Of a stretch of 64,000 bases of DNA, positions 51,910 through 60,799 are shown one piece after another. Below the pieces are notes generated by a model. It saw nothing but the letters and a program-made list of their open reading frames with translations. It ran no database searches and had not been told where the DNA came from. Both the position numbers and the translations under genes were made by a program. The stretch is from JAIBJN01 sp963775395 (GTDB taxonomy: Bacteria; Actinomycetota; Thermoleophilia; Gaiellales; Gaiellaceae): contig CAVZIX010000009.1 of the NCBI GenBank assembly GCA_963775395.1, positions 1-64,000 of the forward strand, given 5' to 3'. Positions within the stretch are counted from its first letter, which is position 1, and every line of letters begins with the position of its first letter.

Positions 51910-52380
51910 TTAGCTCACTGCTTTCTTCACGAGCGCGGCGATCTTCTTCTCGTCGGCGGTCGTCAGCTTCTTCAGCGCGAAGGAAGTCGGCCACATGGCG
52001 CCGTCGTCGAGGTTCGCGGTGTCGTTGAAGCCGAAGGTCGCGTACCGCGAGTCGAACTTGGCCGCGTCCTGGAAGTAGATGACGACCTTGCCGTTCGTGT
52101 CGGCGTACGCGGGCATCCCGTACCAGGTCTTCGGCGACAGGTCGGGCGCGTTGGCCTTGACGATCTCGTGGATCCGCTCGGCCATCACGCGATCCGCCGG
52201 CGGCATCTCCTTGACCTTGGCGAGCAGGGCCTTCTCCCCGTCCGCCTTGCGTGCTTCCGCCTTCAGCTCCTGGGCGCGCTCCCGCATCGCGGCTCGTTCC
52301 TCGGCCGAGAATCCCGTGGAAGACTTCTTGGTTGCAGTGCCGCTCTTGGCGGACTTCTGCGTGGCCTTCTTTGCGCTCAT
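51910..52380 (-). CDS. DUF1801 domain protein (YdhG/YjbR-like)
   Basis: 156 residues. A Lys/Ala/Ser-rich N-terminal tail of about 25 residues, a charged helix, then a DUF1801 domain (VMAERIHEIVKANAPDLSPKTWYGMPAYADTNGKVVIYFQDAAKF). Members fold like frataxin/YjbR and some are called iron chaperones, but the function is not proven. The basic tail could bind nucleic acid. Confidence 0.82.
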   Translation of the reverse strand: MSAKKATQKSAKSGTATKKSSTGFSAEERAAMRERAQELKAEARKADGEKALLAKVKEMPPADRVMAERIHEIVKANAPDLSPKTWYGMPAYADTNGKVVIYFQDAAKFDSRYATFGFNDTANLDDGAMWPTSFALKKLTTADEKKIAALVKKAVS

Positions 52381-52507
52381 CGCTCCCTCCTGTGCAGGTT
52401 CTCCGACGGCGGTCAGGCTAGCTGCGACTCGGCGACCCGCGCGTCTCGGTTCCTGATCGGTCCGGCCACGTGTTTCGCCACGCTCGACGGCAGCGATCGA
52501 GGTTGAG

Positions 52508-52581
<74 letters not shown>

Positions 52582-52719
52582 GCGCGCTCGGCTTCGAGCT
52601 TAGCTTCGTTCGAGGCGGGCGGTCTTCCTCCGCACGTCGGGGCGCGGATGGTAAGAATAGGCCCGGATGTCCCGGATGAGCGAGCCGTCTACGGGCCCGG
52701 CGCGGAGGAGGATCCCAGC

Positions 52720-53172
52720 ATGAAGGTCTTCCAGGCGGAGCGGAGCCTGCGCACGAGGGGCGGCCTCGAGATCCGCGACATCACAGAGGAGGTGCGCGAG
52801 GCCGTCGCTGAGAGCGGCGTCATCGACGGGATCGCGTGCGTCTACTCGCCGCACACGACCTGCATGGTGCGGGTGAACGAGTTCGAGACGGGCTTCCTGG
52901 AGGACTTCATCCGCATGCTGCGCCGCCTCGTCCCGAGCGAGAAGTACTACGCGCACGACGACTGGGACCGCCGCACAGAGAACATCTGCCCCGAGGACAT
53001 GGAGTTCGGCAACGGCCATTCGCACTGCATGGCGATGCTGCTCGGCCCCGCCGGCGAGTCGATCCCCGTGCGCGACGGCGAGCTCTGCCTCGGTACGTGG
53101 CAGCGCGTCCTCTTCCTCGAGCTCGACCGCTCCCGAGACCGCCGCTGGCTCGTTCAGGTCGTCGGGGAGTAG
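52720..53172 (+). CDS. YjbQ family protein (UPF0047, secondary thiamine-phosphate synthase type)
   Basis: 150 residues. Family signature IACVYSPHTTCMVRVNE and NGHSHCMAMLLGPAGESIPV with conserved His/Cys metal-site residues, then LCLGTWQRVLFLELDRSRDR. YjbQ proteins can complement thiamine-phosphate synthase loss, but the true role is not known. ATG at 52720 follows GGAGGAGG. Followed by a hairpin terminator. Confidence 0.9.
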   Translation: MKVFQAERSLRTRGGLEIRDITEEVREAVAESGVIDGIACVYSPHTTCMVRVNEFETGFLEDFIRMLRRLVPSEKYYAHDDWDRRTENICPEDMEFGNGHSHCMAMLLGPAGESIPVRDGELCLGTWQRVLFLELDRSRDRRWLVQVVGE

Positions 53173-53196
53173 CGAGAACCTCCCTGGAAACGGAAA

Positions 53197-53218
53197 ACGG
53201 GGCCGCCGCAGGCCCCGT
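53197..53218 (+). terminator. Hairpin terminator after the YjbQ gene
   Basis: Stem ACGGGGCC / GGCCCCGT with a 6-nt loop, 24 nt after the stop; only a weak T-rich stretch follows. The remaining 168 nt up to the EamA gene show no gene or clear promoter. Confidence 0.65.
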
Positions 53219-53386
53219 CTCCTTGGGTGGAAATCTTTTCCCGGATTGCCCCCGCCGCATCGGGGCCCCAGGTGATTTCCTCTATGCCCAAGAGTTTCGG
53301 CCCTGGGACCGCAACCGTCCCCCCTCTGAGGGAGTTGACTGCCTCACCCTTCCGGGGTTGACCGCCACGCTTCACTCGCTTCACTA

Positions 53387-54262
53387 GTGGACGCGATTCT
53401 TCTCGCTCTGGCGTCGGCGGTGTCGTTCGGCGCGATGACCGTCTCCCTGCGGGCAGCGCTGAAGCGGCATCCAGAGCCGGATGTGGGGGCCGTCGCCAGC
53501 ACCGTCGTCGCCGCGCTGGTCGCGGTTGTCGCCATCGCGTTCGAGGGTGGCGGCGGCGAGGCAGCGAGCTCGAAGGAGCTGGCGATCTTCGCCCTCGCCG
53601 GGCTGCTCGCACCGGGTGTCTCGCAGATCTTCTTCACGCTGGCGGTCAAGGAGGTCGGCGCTTCGCGCACCTCGGTCGTCGCGGGGAGCGCTCCCCTCTT
53701 CGCGGCGACGCTCGCGATCGTTCTTCTCGGCGAGCCGTTCGAGTGGCCGCTCGCCCTGGGCGCTCTCCTCATCGTCGGCGCGGGGGCGCTGCTCGTCGGC
53801 GACACTGCACGCTCGCTCGACTTCCGGCTGATCGGAATCGGCTACGCGCTCCTCGCGACCTCGCTCTTCACCTCGCGCGATGTCGTCGTCCGCTGGTACT
53901 CGGAGGATGCCGCGCTCGGCTCGGTCGAGGCGGCGGCAGCCGCGCTCGCCGCGGGCGCCCTCGTCATGCTCGCCTGGGCAGCGCTCGAGCGTCGTGGCGC
54001 GCTCGTCACCGCGCTTGCGAGCCCCGCGCTCCTCCGCTTCGTGCCCGCAGGGTTCTTCTTCGGGCTCTCGTACGTCCTCCTCTTCGCCGCCGTCTACCGC
54101 GGAAAGCTGACCGTCGTCTCCCCCCTCGTCGCGACGGAGTCGCTCTGGGGCGTTCTGCTCGCCGCCCTGTTCCTGCGCCGCAGCGAGCTCGTGGGACCGC
54201 GCCTCGTCCTCGGAGCCGCTCTCGTGGTCGCCGGCGGGGTGCTCATCGGCCTCTACCGATGA
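53387..54262 (+). CDS. EamA/DMT family transporter
   Basis: 291 residues with about ten membrane helices in two EamA repeats (first from LLALASAVSFGAMTVSLRAAL, second from LIGIGYALLATSLFTSRDVVV). Exporter-type carrier of metabolites; substrate unknown. GTG start, no strong ribosome-binding site seen. Convergent with rpmE, 19 nt apart. Confidence 0.9.
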   Translation: MDAILLALASAVSFGAMTVSLRAALKRHPEPDVGAVASTVVAALVAVVAIAFEGGGGEAASSKELAIFALAGLLAPGVSQIFFTLAVKEVGASRTSVVAGSAPLFAATLAIVLLGEPFEWPLALGALLIVGAGALLVGDTARSLDFRLIGIGYALLATSLFTSRDVVVRWYSEDAALGSVEAAAAALAAGALVMLAWAALERRGALVTALASPALLRFVPAGFFFGLSYVLLFAAVYRGKLTVVSPLVATESLWGVLLAALFLRRSELVGPRLVLGAALVVAGGVLIGLYR

Positions 54263-54281
54263 GCACCCCCGGCGCGCCGTT

Positions 54282-54494
54282 CTACGAGCGTGTGGCGGCC
54301 GCGCGGCGGCGCTCGAAGCGCTCGATCCGGCCGCCGCGCGGTGCGGCCCGCTCCACCCCGGTGTAGGCGGGATGGCAGGCCGAGCAGGTCTCGACATCGA
54401 TCGAGGCCTGCGTCGCACGGGTCTCGAAGGTCGTGCCGCACGTCGTGCACGTCACGGTCGCGACCACGGTCTCCGGATGGATACCGGTCTTCAC
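54282..54494 (-). CDS. rpmE: 50S ribosomal protein L31
   Basis: 70 residues: KTGIHPETVVATVTCTTCGTTFET ... ETCSACHPAYTGVE. Two CxxC pairs, so the zinc-binding (C+) form. The GTG at 54494 has AAAGGA 7 nt upstream. C-terminal Arg-rich tail. It lies just downstream of the sigma factor gene. Confidence 0.93.
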   Translation of the reverse strand: MKTGIHPETVVATVTCTTCGTTFETRATQASIDVETCSACHPAYTGVERAAPRGGRIERFERRRAAATRS

Positions 54495-54516
54495 GTGTGG
54501 TCCTTTCCTGGTGTTC

Positions 54517-55449
54517 TTACGCGGACAGGGCGAGGTCCCCGCCCAGCGCCCGCTCGAGCTTGGCGAGACCGGCGCTCTCGAGCTGTCGGATCCGCTCGCG
54601 CGAGACGTGCAGCTCCGCGCCGATCGCCTCCAGCGAGTGAGGCTCGCCGTCGAGCCCGTAGCGCAGCTCGAGCACGCGGCGCTCCCGCTCCGGCAGCTCG
54701 GACAGCGCCTCACGGAGCTCGCGGCGCTGCATTGCGGCGCCGGCCAGCTCGCTCGGGTCGTCCGCGCCGTCGTCGGCGAAGAGCTCTCCGAGCTCGGCGT
54801 TGTCGTCGCCCCCGATCCGCTGGTTGAGCGAGACGCGGGCCTCGACGATGCCGAGGGCCTCCTCGACGTGCTTCAGCTCGATACCGCTGACCTCCGCAAG
54901 CTCCTCGTGCGTCGGGACGCGACCGAGCTCGACCTCGAGCCGGCGCGAGTGGCGCTTGAGGGTCTGCCGGCGCTCGTGGACGTGCGTGGGGACGCGGATC
55001 GTCCGGGCCTGCCCGGAGATCGAGCGCTGCACGGCCTGGCGAATCCACCAGGTCGCATAGGTCGAGAACTTGAAGCCCTTGCGGTAGTCGAACTTCTCCA
55101 CCGCGCGCGTAAGCCCGAAGACGCCGTCCTGGATCAGGTCCATGAACGGCACGCCGTTCCCGCGGTAGCGCTTGGCGATCGACACGACGAGGCGGAGGTT
55201 CGCATTGACCATCCGCTCCTTTGCCTCGAGGTCGCCGCGCTCGACACGCTTGGCGAGCGCGACCTCCTCCGGGGCCGTAAGCAGGCGGTGCCGCCCCACC
55301 TCGGTGAGGAAGAGCTGCAGCGAGTCGACGGCGGTCGCGTCGGCAGGCTCGAGGAGCGCCTCGTCGAGCTCGAACGGCTCGTCTGTCTGCCCCTCGAGGT
55401 CGTCCTCGAGCAGCAGGTCAAGGTCATTGTGCTCCGTAAGAGTGGTGAT
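54517..55449 (-). CDS. Sigma-70 family sigma factor, start codon probably ATC
   Basis: 310 codons from an ATC at 55449 (ATC ACC ACT CTT ACG), which lies 6 nt after AAAGGAA. There is no ATG, GTG or TTG in frame until a GTG at 55299, inside region 1.2. Region 1.2 SLQLFLTEVGRHRLLTAPEE; region 2 RLVVSIAKRYRGNGVPFMDLIQDG and FSTYATWWIRQAVQRSI; region 3; region 4 LPERERRVLELRYGL with helix-turn-helix SLEAIGAELHVSRERIRQLE. Looks like a group 1/2 (RpoD-like) sigma with a short acidic N-terminus (LDLLLEDDLEGQTDEPFELD). Confidence 0.85.
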   Translation of the reverse strand: MTTLTEHNDLDLLLEDDLEGQTDEPFELDEALLEPADATAVDSLQLFLTEVGRHRLLTAPEEVALAKRVERGDLEAKERMVNANLRLVVSIAKRYRGNGVPFMDLIQDGVFGLTRAVEKFDYRKGFKFSTYATWWIRQAVQRSISGQARTIRVPTHVHERRQTLKRHSRRLEVELGRVPTHEELAEVSGIELKHVEEALGIVEARVSLNQRIGGDDNAELGELFADDGADDPSELAGAAMQRRELREALSELPERERRVLELRYGLDGEPHSLEAIGAELHVSRERIRQLESAGLAKLERALGGDLALSA

Positions 55450-55589
55450 CGGACGTTCCTTTCCTTCGTGTGTTGGTTCGGAGCGAGCAGCCGTTCCTCG
55501 GCGGCGGCTCTAGAGGCCGCTCGGCTCCACCCTTTACAACGCTTTCAGGCCCTTTCGGATTCCCGGCCTGGAAATCCTCTAACTAGGTA

Positions 55590-56015
55590 TCAGATGTCTC
55601 GATCGCCCGCCGAAGCCAGACCGGCTTCCAGGCGGCCTTCCTGCTCGGTGCGGAAGACCTTGACGCTGTAGACGAGGCCGTCGCGGACGGTGATGACCGC
55701 CCAGGAGATCCACTCGCTCACGAGCGGAGTGCCCCACGGCCGGGCTCTCACATGCGAGTGGACGAGCACGCGATCGGAATCGCCCTGCGCCTCGACCACC
55801 TCGGTCTCCGACTCGTACTGCTCCCAGCGCTCGTTGGCACGGTCGCGCGCGGTGCCCACGGCGGCCGGGCCACCCGTGAACTCCGTCCCGCGGCCCAGGA
55901 GGACACCCCCCACGATGACCGCCTCAGGGTGATACAGGGCCGCTACGGCCTCGAAGTCGCCGGCGGCACAGGCATCCACCACGCGGCGAACCACCCCGAT
56001 TGCGTCCGATTCCAA
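55590..56015 (-). CDS. SnoaL/NTF2-like protein
   Basis: About 141 residues of NTF2 fold: IGVVRRVVDACAAGDFEAVAALYHPEAVIVGG, then strands ESETEVVEAQGDSDRVLVHSHVRARP and ISWAVITVRDGLVYSVKVF. Such proteins are often ketosteroid-isomerase-like enzymes or binding modules; no substrate can be named. The TTG at 56015 is preferred with GAGG upstream; an upstream in-frame TTG at 56096 adds an Arg-rich segment next to the tRNA terminator. The 140 nt to the sigma gene hold its promoter region, but no clear boxes. Confidence 0.75.
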   Translation of the reverse strand: MESDAIGVVRRVVDACAAGDFEAVAALYHPEAVIVGGVLLGRGTEFTGGPAAVGTARDRANERWEQYESETEVVEAQGDSDRVLVHSHVRARPWGTPLVSEWISWAVITVRDGLVYSVKVFRTEQEGRLEAGLASAGDRDI

Positions 56016-56104
56016 TCTCTGGTCCTCTGGTGACTGATGGTAACACCGGTATCGGAAGCCTCGCCCTCTCCTGAGCGACCCGAAAGCGCCGTCCAAAGCT
56101 GAAA

Positions 56105-56128
56105 AAAGGCCCGCACGTGCGGGCCTTT
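56105..56128 (-). terminator. Terminator of tRNA-Asn
   Basis: Perfect 24-bp palindrome AAAGGCCCGCAC/GTGCGGGCCTTT followed on the minus strand by a T-run, 5 nt after the tRNA 3' end. Confidence 0.9.
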
Positions 56129-56133
56129 CGTGA

Positions 56134-56206
56134 CTCCCCGGGTTGGACTCGAACCAACAACCCTCCGGTTAACAGCCGGATGCTCTGCCAATTGAGCTAC
56201 CGGGGA
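56134..56206 (-). tRNA. tRNA-Asn (anticodon GTT)
   Basis: Acceptor TCCCCGG/CCGGGGA, D arm GCTC...GAGC, anticodon stem TCCGG/CCGGA with loop CTGTTAA (GTT), T arm GTTGG-TTCGAGT-CCAAC, discriminator G as expected for Asn. CCA not encoded. It lies 18 nt downstream of dnaG. Confidence 0.97.
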
Positions 56207-56224
56207 TCGCTCGGCCGGAAAAGT

Positions 56225-57880
56225 CTAGCGAAGCTCGCTCTCGACCTTGTCGAGCGCGTCGCGGATCTTGGCCAGCACGCCCTGGAGCTCGACGGTGCGG
56301 GCGAGGTCGTCGCCGGAGAGGTCGGCCAGCTCGCGCCGGACGAGCCGCTCCTCGAGGCGCAGAAAGAGCTCGCGGGCAACGTCGGCCCCGAGATGCTCCT
56401 CCTCGGCGACCGCGCCGAGCTCGGCCCGTGCAAGAACGAGGTCGGGCTCCTCCATCGCGACGTCTCCGACGAGATGGGCACGGAGGCGCCGGTGCTCCGG
56501 GTTGTCGAAGTGGCGGTCGTCGAGGGGACGGAGATAGCGCTCCACGAGCTCCGGGGACGTCGAGCAGGCGGCGAGGAGCCTCCGCTCGAGGCGGTCACCG
56601 GCGTCCAGGAGCTTCGGGGAGGCGTGGCCCAGCACCGTTGCACTACCTCGAGCGAGCCGGATCGGCACGCCGAGACGGTCGGACGCGTAGCGGGCGGCCT
56701 CGTCACGCTCGGGACCGGGCGGGGCTTTCTCGATTAGACCTTGAACCCGCTCGAACGCCTGTTGCTTCGACGGATCCGAGACCTCGACGTCCACTCGATG
56801 GCGCAGGTATCCAACAGAGGTGGTCAAGCGTTCCTCGAAGCCATCGACCGCGTCGGCAGGGTCGAGGCCGAGCGGGAGTCTCACGATGCGGACTTCGAGG
56901 CCGGCGCGAACTGCCAACTCCATGCCGCGTAGCGTGGCCGCTTCGCCTGCAGCGTCCGCATCGAAGCAGAGGTAGAGATGGCGCGTAAGCCGCCGGAGCT
57001 CCTTCAGCTGCGGCTCGGTGAGCGCAGTGCCCATCGAGGCCACGACCGGCTTGAGCCCCGCCTGGTGCAGCGCCAGAACGTCCGTGTAGCCCTCGACGAC
57101 CACGGCACGGTCCTCCTTCGCGATCGTCGCGCGCGAGAGGTGGAGGCCGTAGACGAGCGAGCTCTTGCGGAAGAGCTCGCTCTCGGGCGAGTTCACGTAC
57201 TTCGCGGGGATCGGGTCGTCGTCGCGGAGACGACGCGCCCCGAAGCCGAGCACGCGCCCCCGCCCGTCGGCGAGCGGAAAGACGAGGCGGCCGGCGTAGT
57301 AGTCGTTGCCGCGCCGGTTCACGAGCCCGGAGGCAACGAGCTCCTCCTGCGCGTAGCCCTTGTCGCGTGCTTTCTGGGCGAGCACCACGCCGCCTGGCGA
57401 GAGGCCGAGCCTGAACTCCCTGCAGACCTCCTCTGCCAGCCCGCGCTCGGCGAGGTACGCCCGTACCGGCTCGCCGGCGGGCGATTCCCAGAGCGTTCGC
57501 TCGTAGTAGGTCGCCGCCTGCTCGAGGAGCGCCAGCAACCGTTCCTTCCGCTTCCGCCCCGCCTCGACCTGGGGCGAGGTCTCCTCGTACTCGAGCGGGA
57601 TGCGGTAGCGGTCGGCGAGCCATTCGATCGCGCCGACGAAGTCGAGGCCCTCGGTCTCACGGACGAACGAGATGAGGTCGCCCCCCTTCCCGCAGCCGTG
57701 GCAGTAGAAGAGCTTGTCGGCGGGGTCGACGGAGAAGCTCGGCGTGCGGTCCTCGTGGAAGGGACACCGGCCCATCCAGCGCGCGCCGCTCTTCCGCAGC
57801 TGCGTCCGGGCGCCGACGATCTCGACCATGTCGGCAACCGCTTTGACCTGCTCGATCGACTCCTGGGCGATTACCGCCAT
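56225..57880 (-). CDS. dnaG: DNA primase
   Basis: 551 residues. Zinc-binding domain CPFHEDRTPSFSVDPA with FYCHGCGKGG; catalytic core with TOPRIM motifs VVVEGYTDVLAL and CFDADAAGEAA; C-terminal helicase-binding region. Start ATG 57880, overlapping dgt by 10 nt; dgt-dnaG pairing is usual in actinobacteria. Confidence 0.97.
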   Translation of the reverse strand: MAVIAQESIEQVKAVADMVEIVGARTQLRKSGARWMGRCPFHEDRTPSFSVDPADKLFYCHGCGKGGDLISFVRETEGLDFVGAIEWLADRYRIPLEYEETSPQVEAGRKRKERLLALLEQAATYYERTLWESPAGEPVRAYLAERGLAEEVCREFRLGLSPGGVVLAQKARDKGYAQEELVASGLVNRRGNDYYAGRLVFPLADGRGRVLGFGARRLRDDDPIPAKYVNSPESELFRKSSLVYGLHLSRATIAKEDRAVVVEGYTDVLALHQAGLKPVVASMGTALTEPQLKELRRLTRHLYLCFDADAAGEAATLRGMELAVRAGLEVRIVRLPLGLDPADAVDGFEERLTTSVGYLRHRVDVEVSDPSKQQAFERVQGLIEKAPPGPERDEAARYASDRLGVPIRLARGSATVLGHASPKLLDAGDRLERRLLAACSTSPELVERYLRPLDDRHFDNPEHRRLRAHLVGDVAMEEPDLVLARAELGAVAEEEHLGADVARELFLRLEERLVRRELADLSGDDLARTVELQGVLAKIRDALDKVESELR

Positions 57881-58866
57881 GCGAGGGCAAAGCGGTCGGT
57901 CATGCCGGCCACGTAGTCCGTGACGCGCTCCGGGACGTCGCCCGGGCGGTCGGCCGGAAGGTCCTCGGGATGGTCGACGAGCCAGTCGAAGATGTGCCGT
58001 ACCGTGCCCACGGCGAGCGTGCGCTGCTCCTGGGCATCCGGCCCGAGGTAGACGCGCTCGAACATGAAGGCGCGCAGGTTGAGCATCGCCCGTCCGACGT
58101 CCTGGCTCTGGACGATGTCGTCGGCGTCGGCCGAGGACTCGACGATGTCGTGCACGAGCGTGTCGATCCGGCGCGAGCCGCGTTCGCCGAGGAGCGCGAT
58201 CTCCTCGTCCGGCAGCTCCTCGGCCCCGAGCAGCCCCGCCCGCAGCGCGTCGTCGATGTCGTGGTTGATGTACGCGACGCGGTCGACGAGGCGGACGATC
58301 TTGCCCTCGAGGGTCTCGGGCTCGTTTGGCCCCGTGTGGTTGAGGATCCCGTCGCGCGTCTCGACCGTGAGGTTGAGGCCGCGCCCGTCGCGCTCGAGGA
58401 GCTCCACGACGCGCAGCGACTGCTCGTTGTGGCGGAAGCGGCGGCCGAAGCGCTCGGAGAGCACCTCGTCCAGCGCCTCCTCGCCGGTGTGGCCGAACGG
58501 CGCGTGCCCGAGGTCGTGGCCGAGCGCGATCGCCTCGGCAAGATCCTCGTTCAACTGGAGCGCCCGGGCGACCGAGCGCGAGATCCCGGCGGTCTCGAGC
58601 GTGTGCGTGAGCCGCGTCCGGTAGTGGTCGCCCTTCGGGTCGATGAAGACCTGGGTCTTGTGCTTGAGCCGGCGGAAGGCCTTGCAGTGGACGATGCGGT
58701 CGCGGTCGCGCTGGAACGGCGTGCGCAGCCGGCACTCCTCTTCCTCCGCATGCGCACGCCCGCGCGTCTCGTAGGAGCGCACGGCGCGCGGGGAAAGCCA
58801 CATCTCCTCGTGCTCGCGGATGCGGGTTTCGAACCCGTCAGCGACTCGTCCGGCTAGGTCCGGCAC
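57871..58866 (-). CDS. dgt: Deoxyguanosinetriphosphate triphosphohydrolase-like protein
   Basis: 331 residues, HD-domain dNTPase: KHKTQVFIDPKGDHYRTRLTHTLE (first His), IALGHDLGHAPFGHTGE (HD), FRHNEQSLRVVE and VDRVAYINHDIDDAL (last Asp). Breaks dNTPs into nucleosides and tripolyphosphate. The family length and the N-terminal extension fit the dGTPase type 2 branch. Confidence 0.95.
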   Translation of the reverse strand: MPDLAGRVADGFETRIREHEEMWLSPRAVRSYETRGRAHAEEEECRLRTPFQRDRDRIVHCKAFRRLKHKTQVFIDPKGDHYRTRLTHTLETAGISRSVARALQLNEDLAEAIALGHDLGHAPFGHTGEEALDEVLSERFGRRFRHNEQSLRVVELLERDGRGLNLTVETRDGILNHTGPNEPETLEGKIVRLVDRVAYINHDIDDALRAGLLGAEELPDEEIALLGERGSRRIDTLVHDIVESSADADDIVQSQDVGRAMLNLRAFMFERVYLGPDAQEQRTLAVGTVRHIFDWLVDHPEDLPADRPGDVPERVTDYVAGMTDRFALAWR

Positions 58867-58875
58867 GTTCCTACG

Positions 58876-59661
58876 CTAGATGATGATGGGGACAGTGCCA
58901 CCGTCGGCGCTCCAGGCGGATCCCGTCACGTAGCTGGCGCGGTCCGAGCACAGGAAGACGATCACGGAGGCGATCTCCTCGGGCTCGGCCAGGCGGCCCA
59001 GCGGCCGGCCCTTTCCGACGCCCGCGAGCACCTCTTCGCGCGTCTTCCCCGAGCGTGCCGCGGCCTGGTCGGCGAGCCCGCCCTCGGCGAGCCACGCGGG
59101 CGAGGCCGTCGGCCCGGGAGTGACCGCGTTGCAGAGGATGCCGTCGCCGGCGTAGACGTCGGCGACCAGCCGCGAGAGCGAGAGCACGGCCGCCTTCGTG
59201 ACGCTGTAGTCCGGCATGCCCGCCGACGGGCGCTTCCCGGCTGTCGAGCTGACGTTGACGATACGGCCGGAGCCCCGCTCGCGCATGCCGGGCAGCACGG
59301 CGTTGATCGCGCGCACGTAGCTCATGACGTTCAGGTCCCACATCTCCTGCCAGTCCTCGTCCGTGAGCTCGTCGAAGGCCCGCTGGTAGGCAACGCCGAC
59401 GTTGTTGACGAGGCAGTCGACCTTCCCCACCTCGCTCGTCGCCGCCTCCACCAGCGTCCGCGGCCCGTCCGGCGTGCCGAGGTCGACGGCGACTCCGAGC
59501 GCCGCGCCGATCTCTCCCGCGGCGTCGTCCACGCGGGCCCGGTCGCGTCCGCTGATCACCACGCGCGCGCCCTCCTGGGCGAGCAGGCGCGCGGTCTCGC
59601 GGCCGATCCCGGCCGTCGAGCCCGTGACGATGCAGACGTGGTCTCTGAGGCCAAGGTCCAC
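58876..59661 (-). CDS. Short-chain dehydrogenase/reductase
   Basis: 261 residues, Rossmann fold: VTGSTAGIGRETARLL (TGxxxGIG cofactor site), CLVNNVGVAY (NNVG), catalytic Ser in VNVSSTAGKRP and Tyr/Lys in DYSVTKAAVLS. Classical SDR with NAD(P); substrate unknown. GTG start 8 nt after a -10 element (TATCGT), so probably leaderless; divergent from the cupin gene. Confidence 0.9.
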   Translation of the reverse strand: MDLGLRDHVCIVTGSTAGIGRETARLLAQEGARVVISGRDRARVDDAAGEIGAALGVAVDLGTPDGPRTLVEAATSEVGKVDCLVNNVGVAYQRAFDELTDEDWQEMWDLNVMSYVRAINAVLPGMRERGSGRIVNVSSTAGKRPSAGMPDYSVTKAAVLSLSRLVADVYAGDGILCNAVTPGPTASPAWLAEGGLADQAAARSGKTREEVLAGVGKGRPLGRLAEPEEIASVIVFLCSDRASYVTGSAWSADGGTVPIII

Positions 59662-59668
59662 GGACGCC

Positions 59669-59675
59669 TACGATA
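59669..59675. promoter_or_regulatory. Overlapping divergent -10 elements
   Basis: The 7-mer TACGATA in a 20-bp intergenic gap gives TACGAT on the plus strand (7 nt before the cupin ATG) and TATCGT on the minus strand (8 nt before the SDR GTG). Both distances fit leaderless transcripts, and the two promoters cannot be occupied together. Confidence 0.55.
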
Positions 59676-59681
59676 ACGAGC

Positions 59682-60098
59682 ATGGGCTTCGCCTACGGCT
59701 CGATCGACGACTTCGGCTCGGGCGTCTTCCGCAAGGTGCGCCGCGAGCTCGGCGTGACGGCGTTCGGCATCAACGCGATGGTGCTCTCGCCGGGGACCGG
59801 CTGGTTCGAGCACTTTCACGACGAGCAGGACGAGCTCTACTTCGTGCACCGCGGCCGCGCCGCCTTCGACGTCGAGGGCGAGCGCTTCGAGCTCGGCCCC
59901 GGCGGCGTCGTCCACGTCGAGTCCACGACCCCTCGCAAGTTCTGGAATCCCGGCGAGGAGACGCTCGTCCTCATGGTGGTCGGCGGGAAGGGCGGCTACG
60001 TCGGCCGTGACGGCCACATGGTCGATGCGGCCGACGAGGAGCGGCGGCGGGCCTTCAGTGCCGGCGAGGAAGCCGTCATCCGGCGCCTGCCCGAGTGA
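59682..60098 (+). CDS. Cupin domain protein
   Basis: 138 residues, single double-stranded beta-helix with metal-binding motif GTGWFEHFHDEQDELYFVHRG and second motif ALGPGGVVHVESTTPRKFW-like (LGPGGVVHVESTTPRKFW). Substrate unknown. Shares GTGA with the following phosphatase gene. Confidence 0.88.
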   Translation: MGFAYGSIDDFGSGVFRKVRRELGVTAFGINAMVLSPGTGWFEHFHDEQDELYFVHRGRAAFDVEGERFELGPGGVVHVESTTPRKFWNPGEETLVLMVVGGKGGYVGRDGHMVDAADEERRRAFSAGEEAVIRRLPE

Positions 60099-60676
60099 CG
60101 ACGGTCTATCTCGCCCGCCACGGCGAGAGCGACTGGAACGCCGAGGGGCGCTGGCAGGGCAACGCCGACCGCCCGCTGACCGACCGCGGGCGACGCCAGG
60201 CGGAGGAGCTCGCGGGGCGGCTGGCCTCGGTTCCGCTCGACGCTGTCTACTCGTCGGACCTCCGACGCGCGCGAGATACCGCAGAAGCGGTCGCCGCGGG
60301 ACAAGGCCTCGAGGTGCAGGCTCTCCCGGCACTTCGCGAGGTCGACGTCGGCTCCTGGTCCGGCCTCAGCCGGCCGGAGGTCGAAGAGCGCTTTCCCGAA
60401 GCGTTTTCTCGCTGGCGCGACGGAGGTCAGGGATGGGAGGACGGCGAGACGTACGAGCGGATGACCGAGCGCGTCGTGGCGGCTGTCCTCGAGATCGCGG
60501 CGGCTCACCCGGACGGGGCGGTGCTCGTCGTCGCGCACGGCGGCCCGATCCGCGCCCTCCACGCCGTCGCGCTCGGGCTCGACATCTCCGAGCACCGGCG
60601 GCTGAAGCCGGTCGCTGTGAACGCCAAGCTCTCGCGCCTCACGATCGATGACGGCCGGCTGGCCGTCGACCGCTAG
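60095..60676 (+). CDS. Histidine phosphatase family protein
   Basis: 193 residues, phosphoglycerate-mutase superfamily: catalytic His in VYLARHGESDWN, then SSDLRRARDTAEAV, LREVDVGSWSG and the second His in VVAHGGPIRAL. Could act on small phosphates such as those in the GpmB/CobC group; specificity unknown. GTG start overlaps the cupin stop by 4 nt. Confidence 0.92.
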   Translation: MTTVYLARHGESDWNAEGRWQGNADRPLTDRGRRQAEELAGRLASVPLDAVYSSDLRRARDTAEAVAAGQGLEVQALPALREVDVGSWSGLSRPEVEERFPEAFSRWRDGGQGWEDGETYERMTERVVAAVLEIAAAHPDGAVLVVAHGGPIRALHAVALGLDISEHRRLKPVAVNAKLSRLTIDDGRLAVDR

Positions 60677-60787
60677 CGGACGCGGCGGGCGAAGACGCCT
60701 CCGCCACGATGCCCGCCACCGCAATCCAGGCACGCCCCAGGGACACTCTCCCCAGTAATTGCCCGAAGGCGCGTAAGTCGACGCACG

Positions 60788-60793
60788 TACACT
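60788..60793 (+). promoter_or_regulatory. -10 element of the LSm-like gene
   Basis: TACACT ends 6 nt before the GTG at 60800, consistent with a leaderless transcript. No good -35; no spaced ribosome-binding site is present either. Confidence 0.45.
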
Positions 60794-60799
60794 GAGCCC

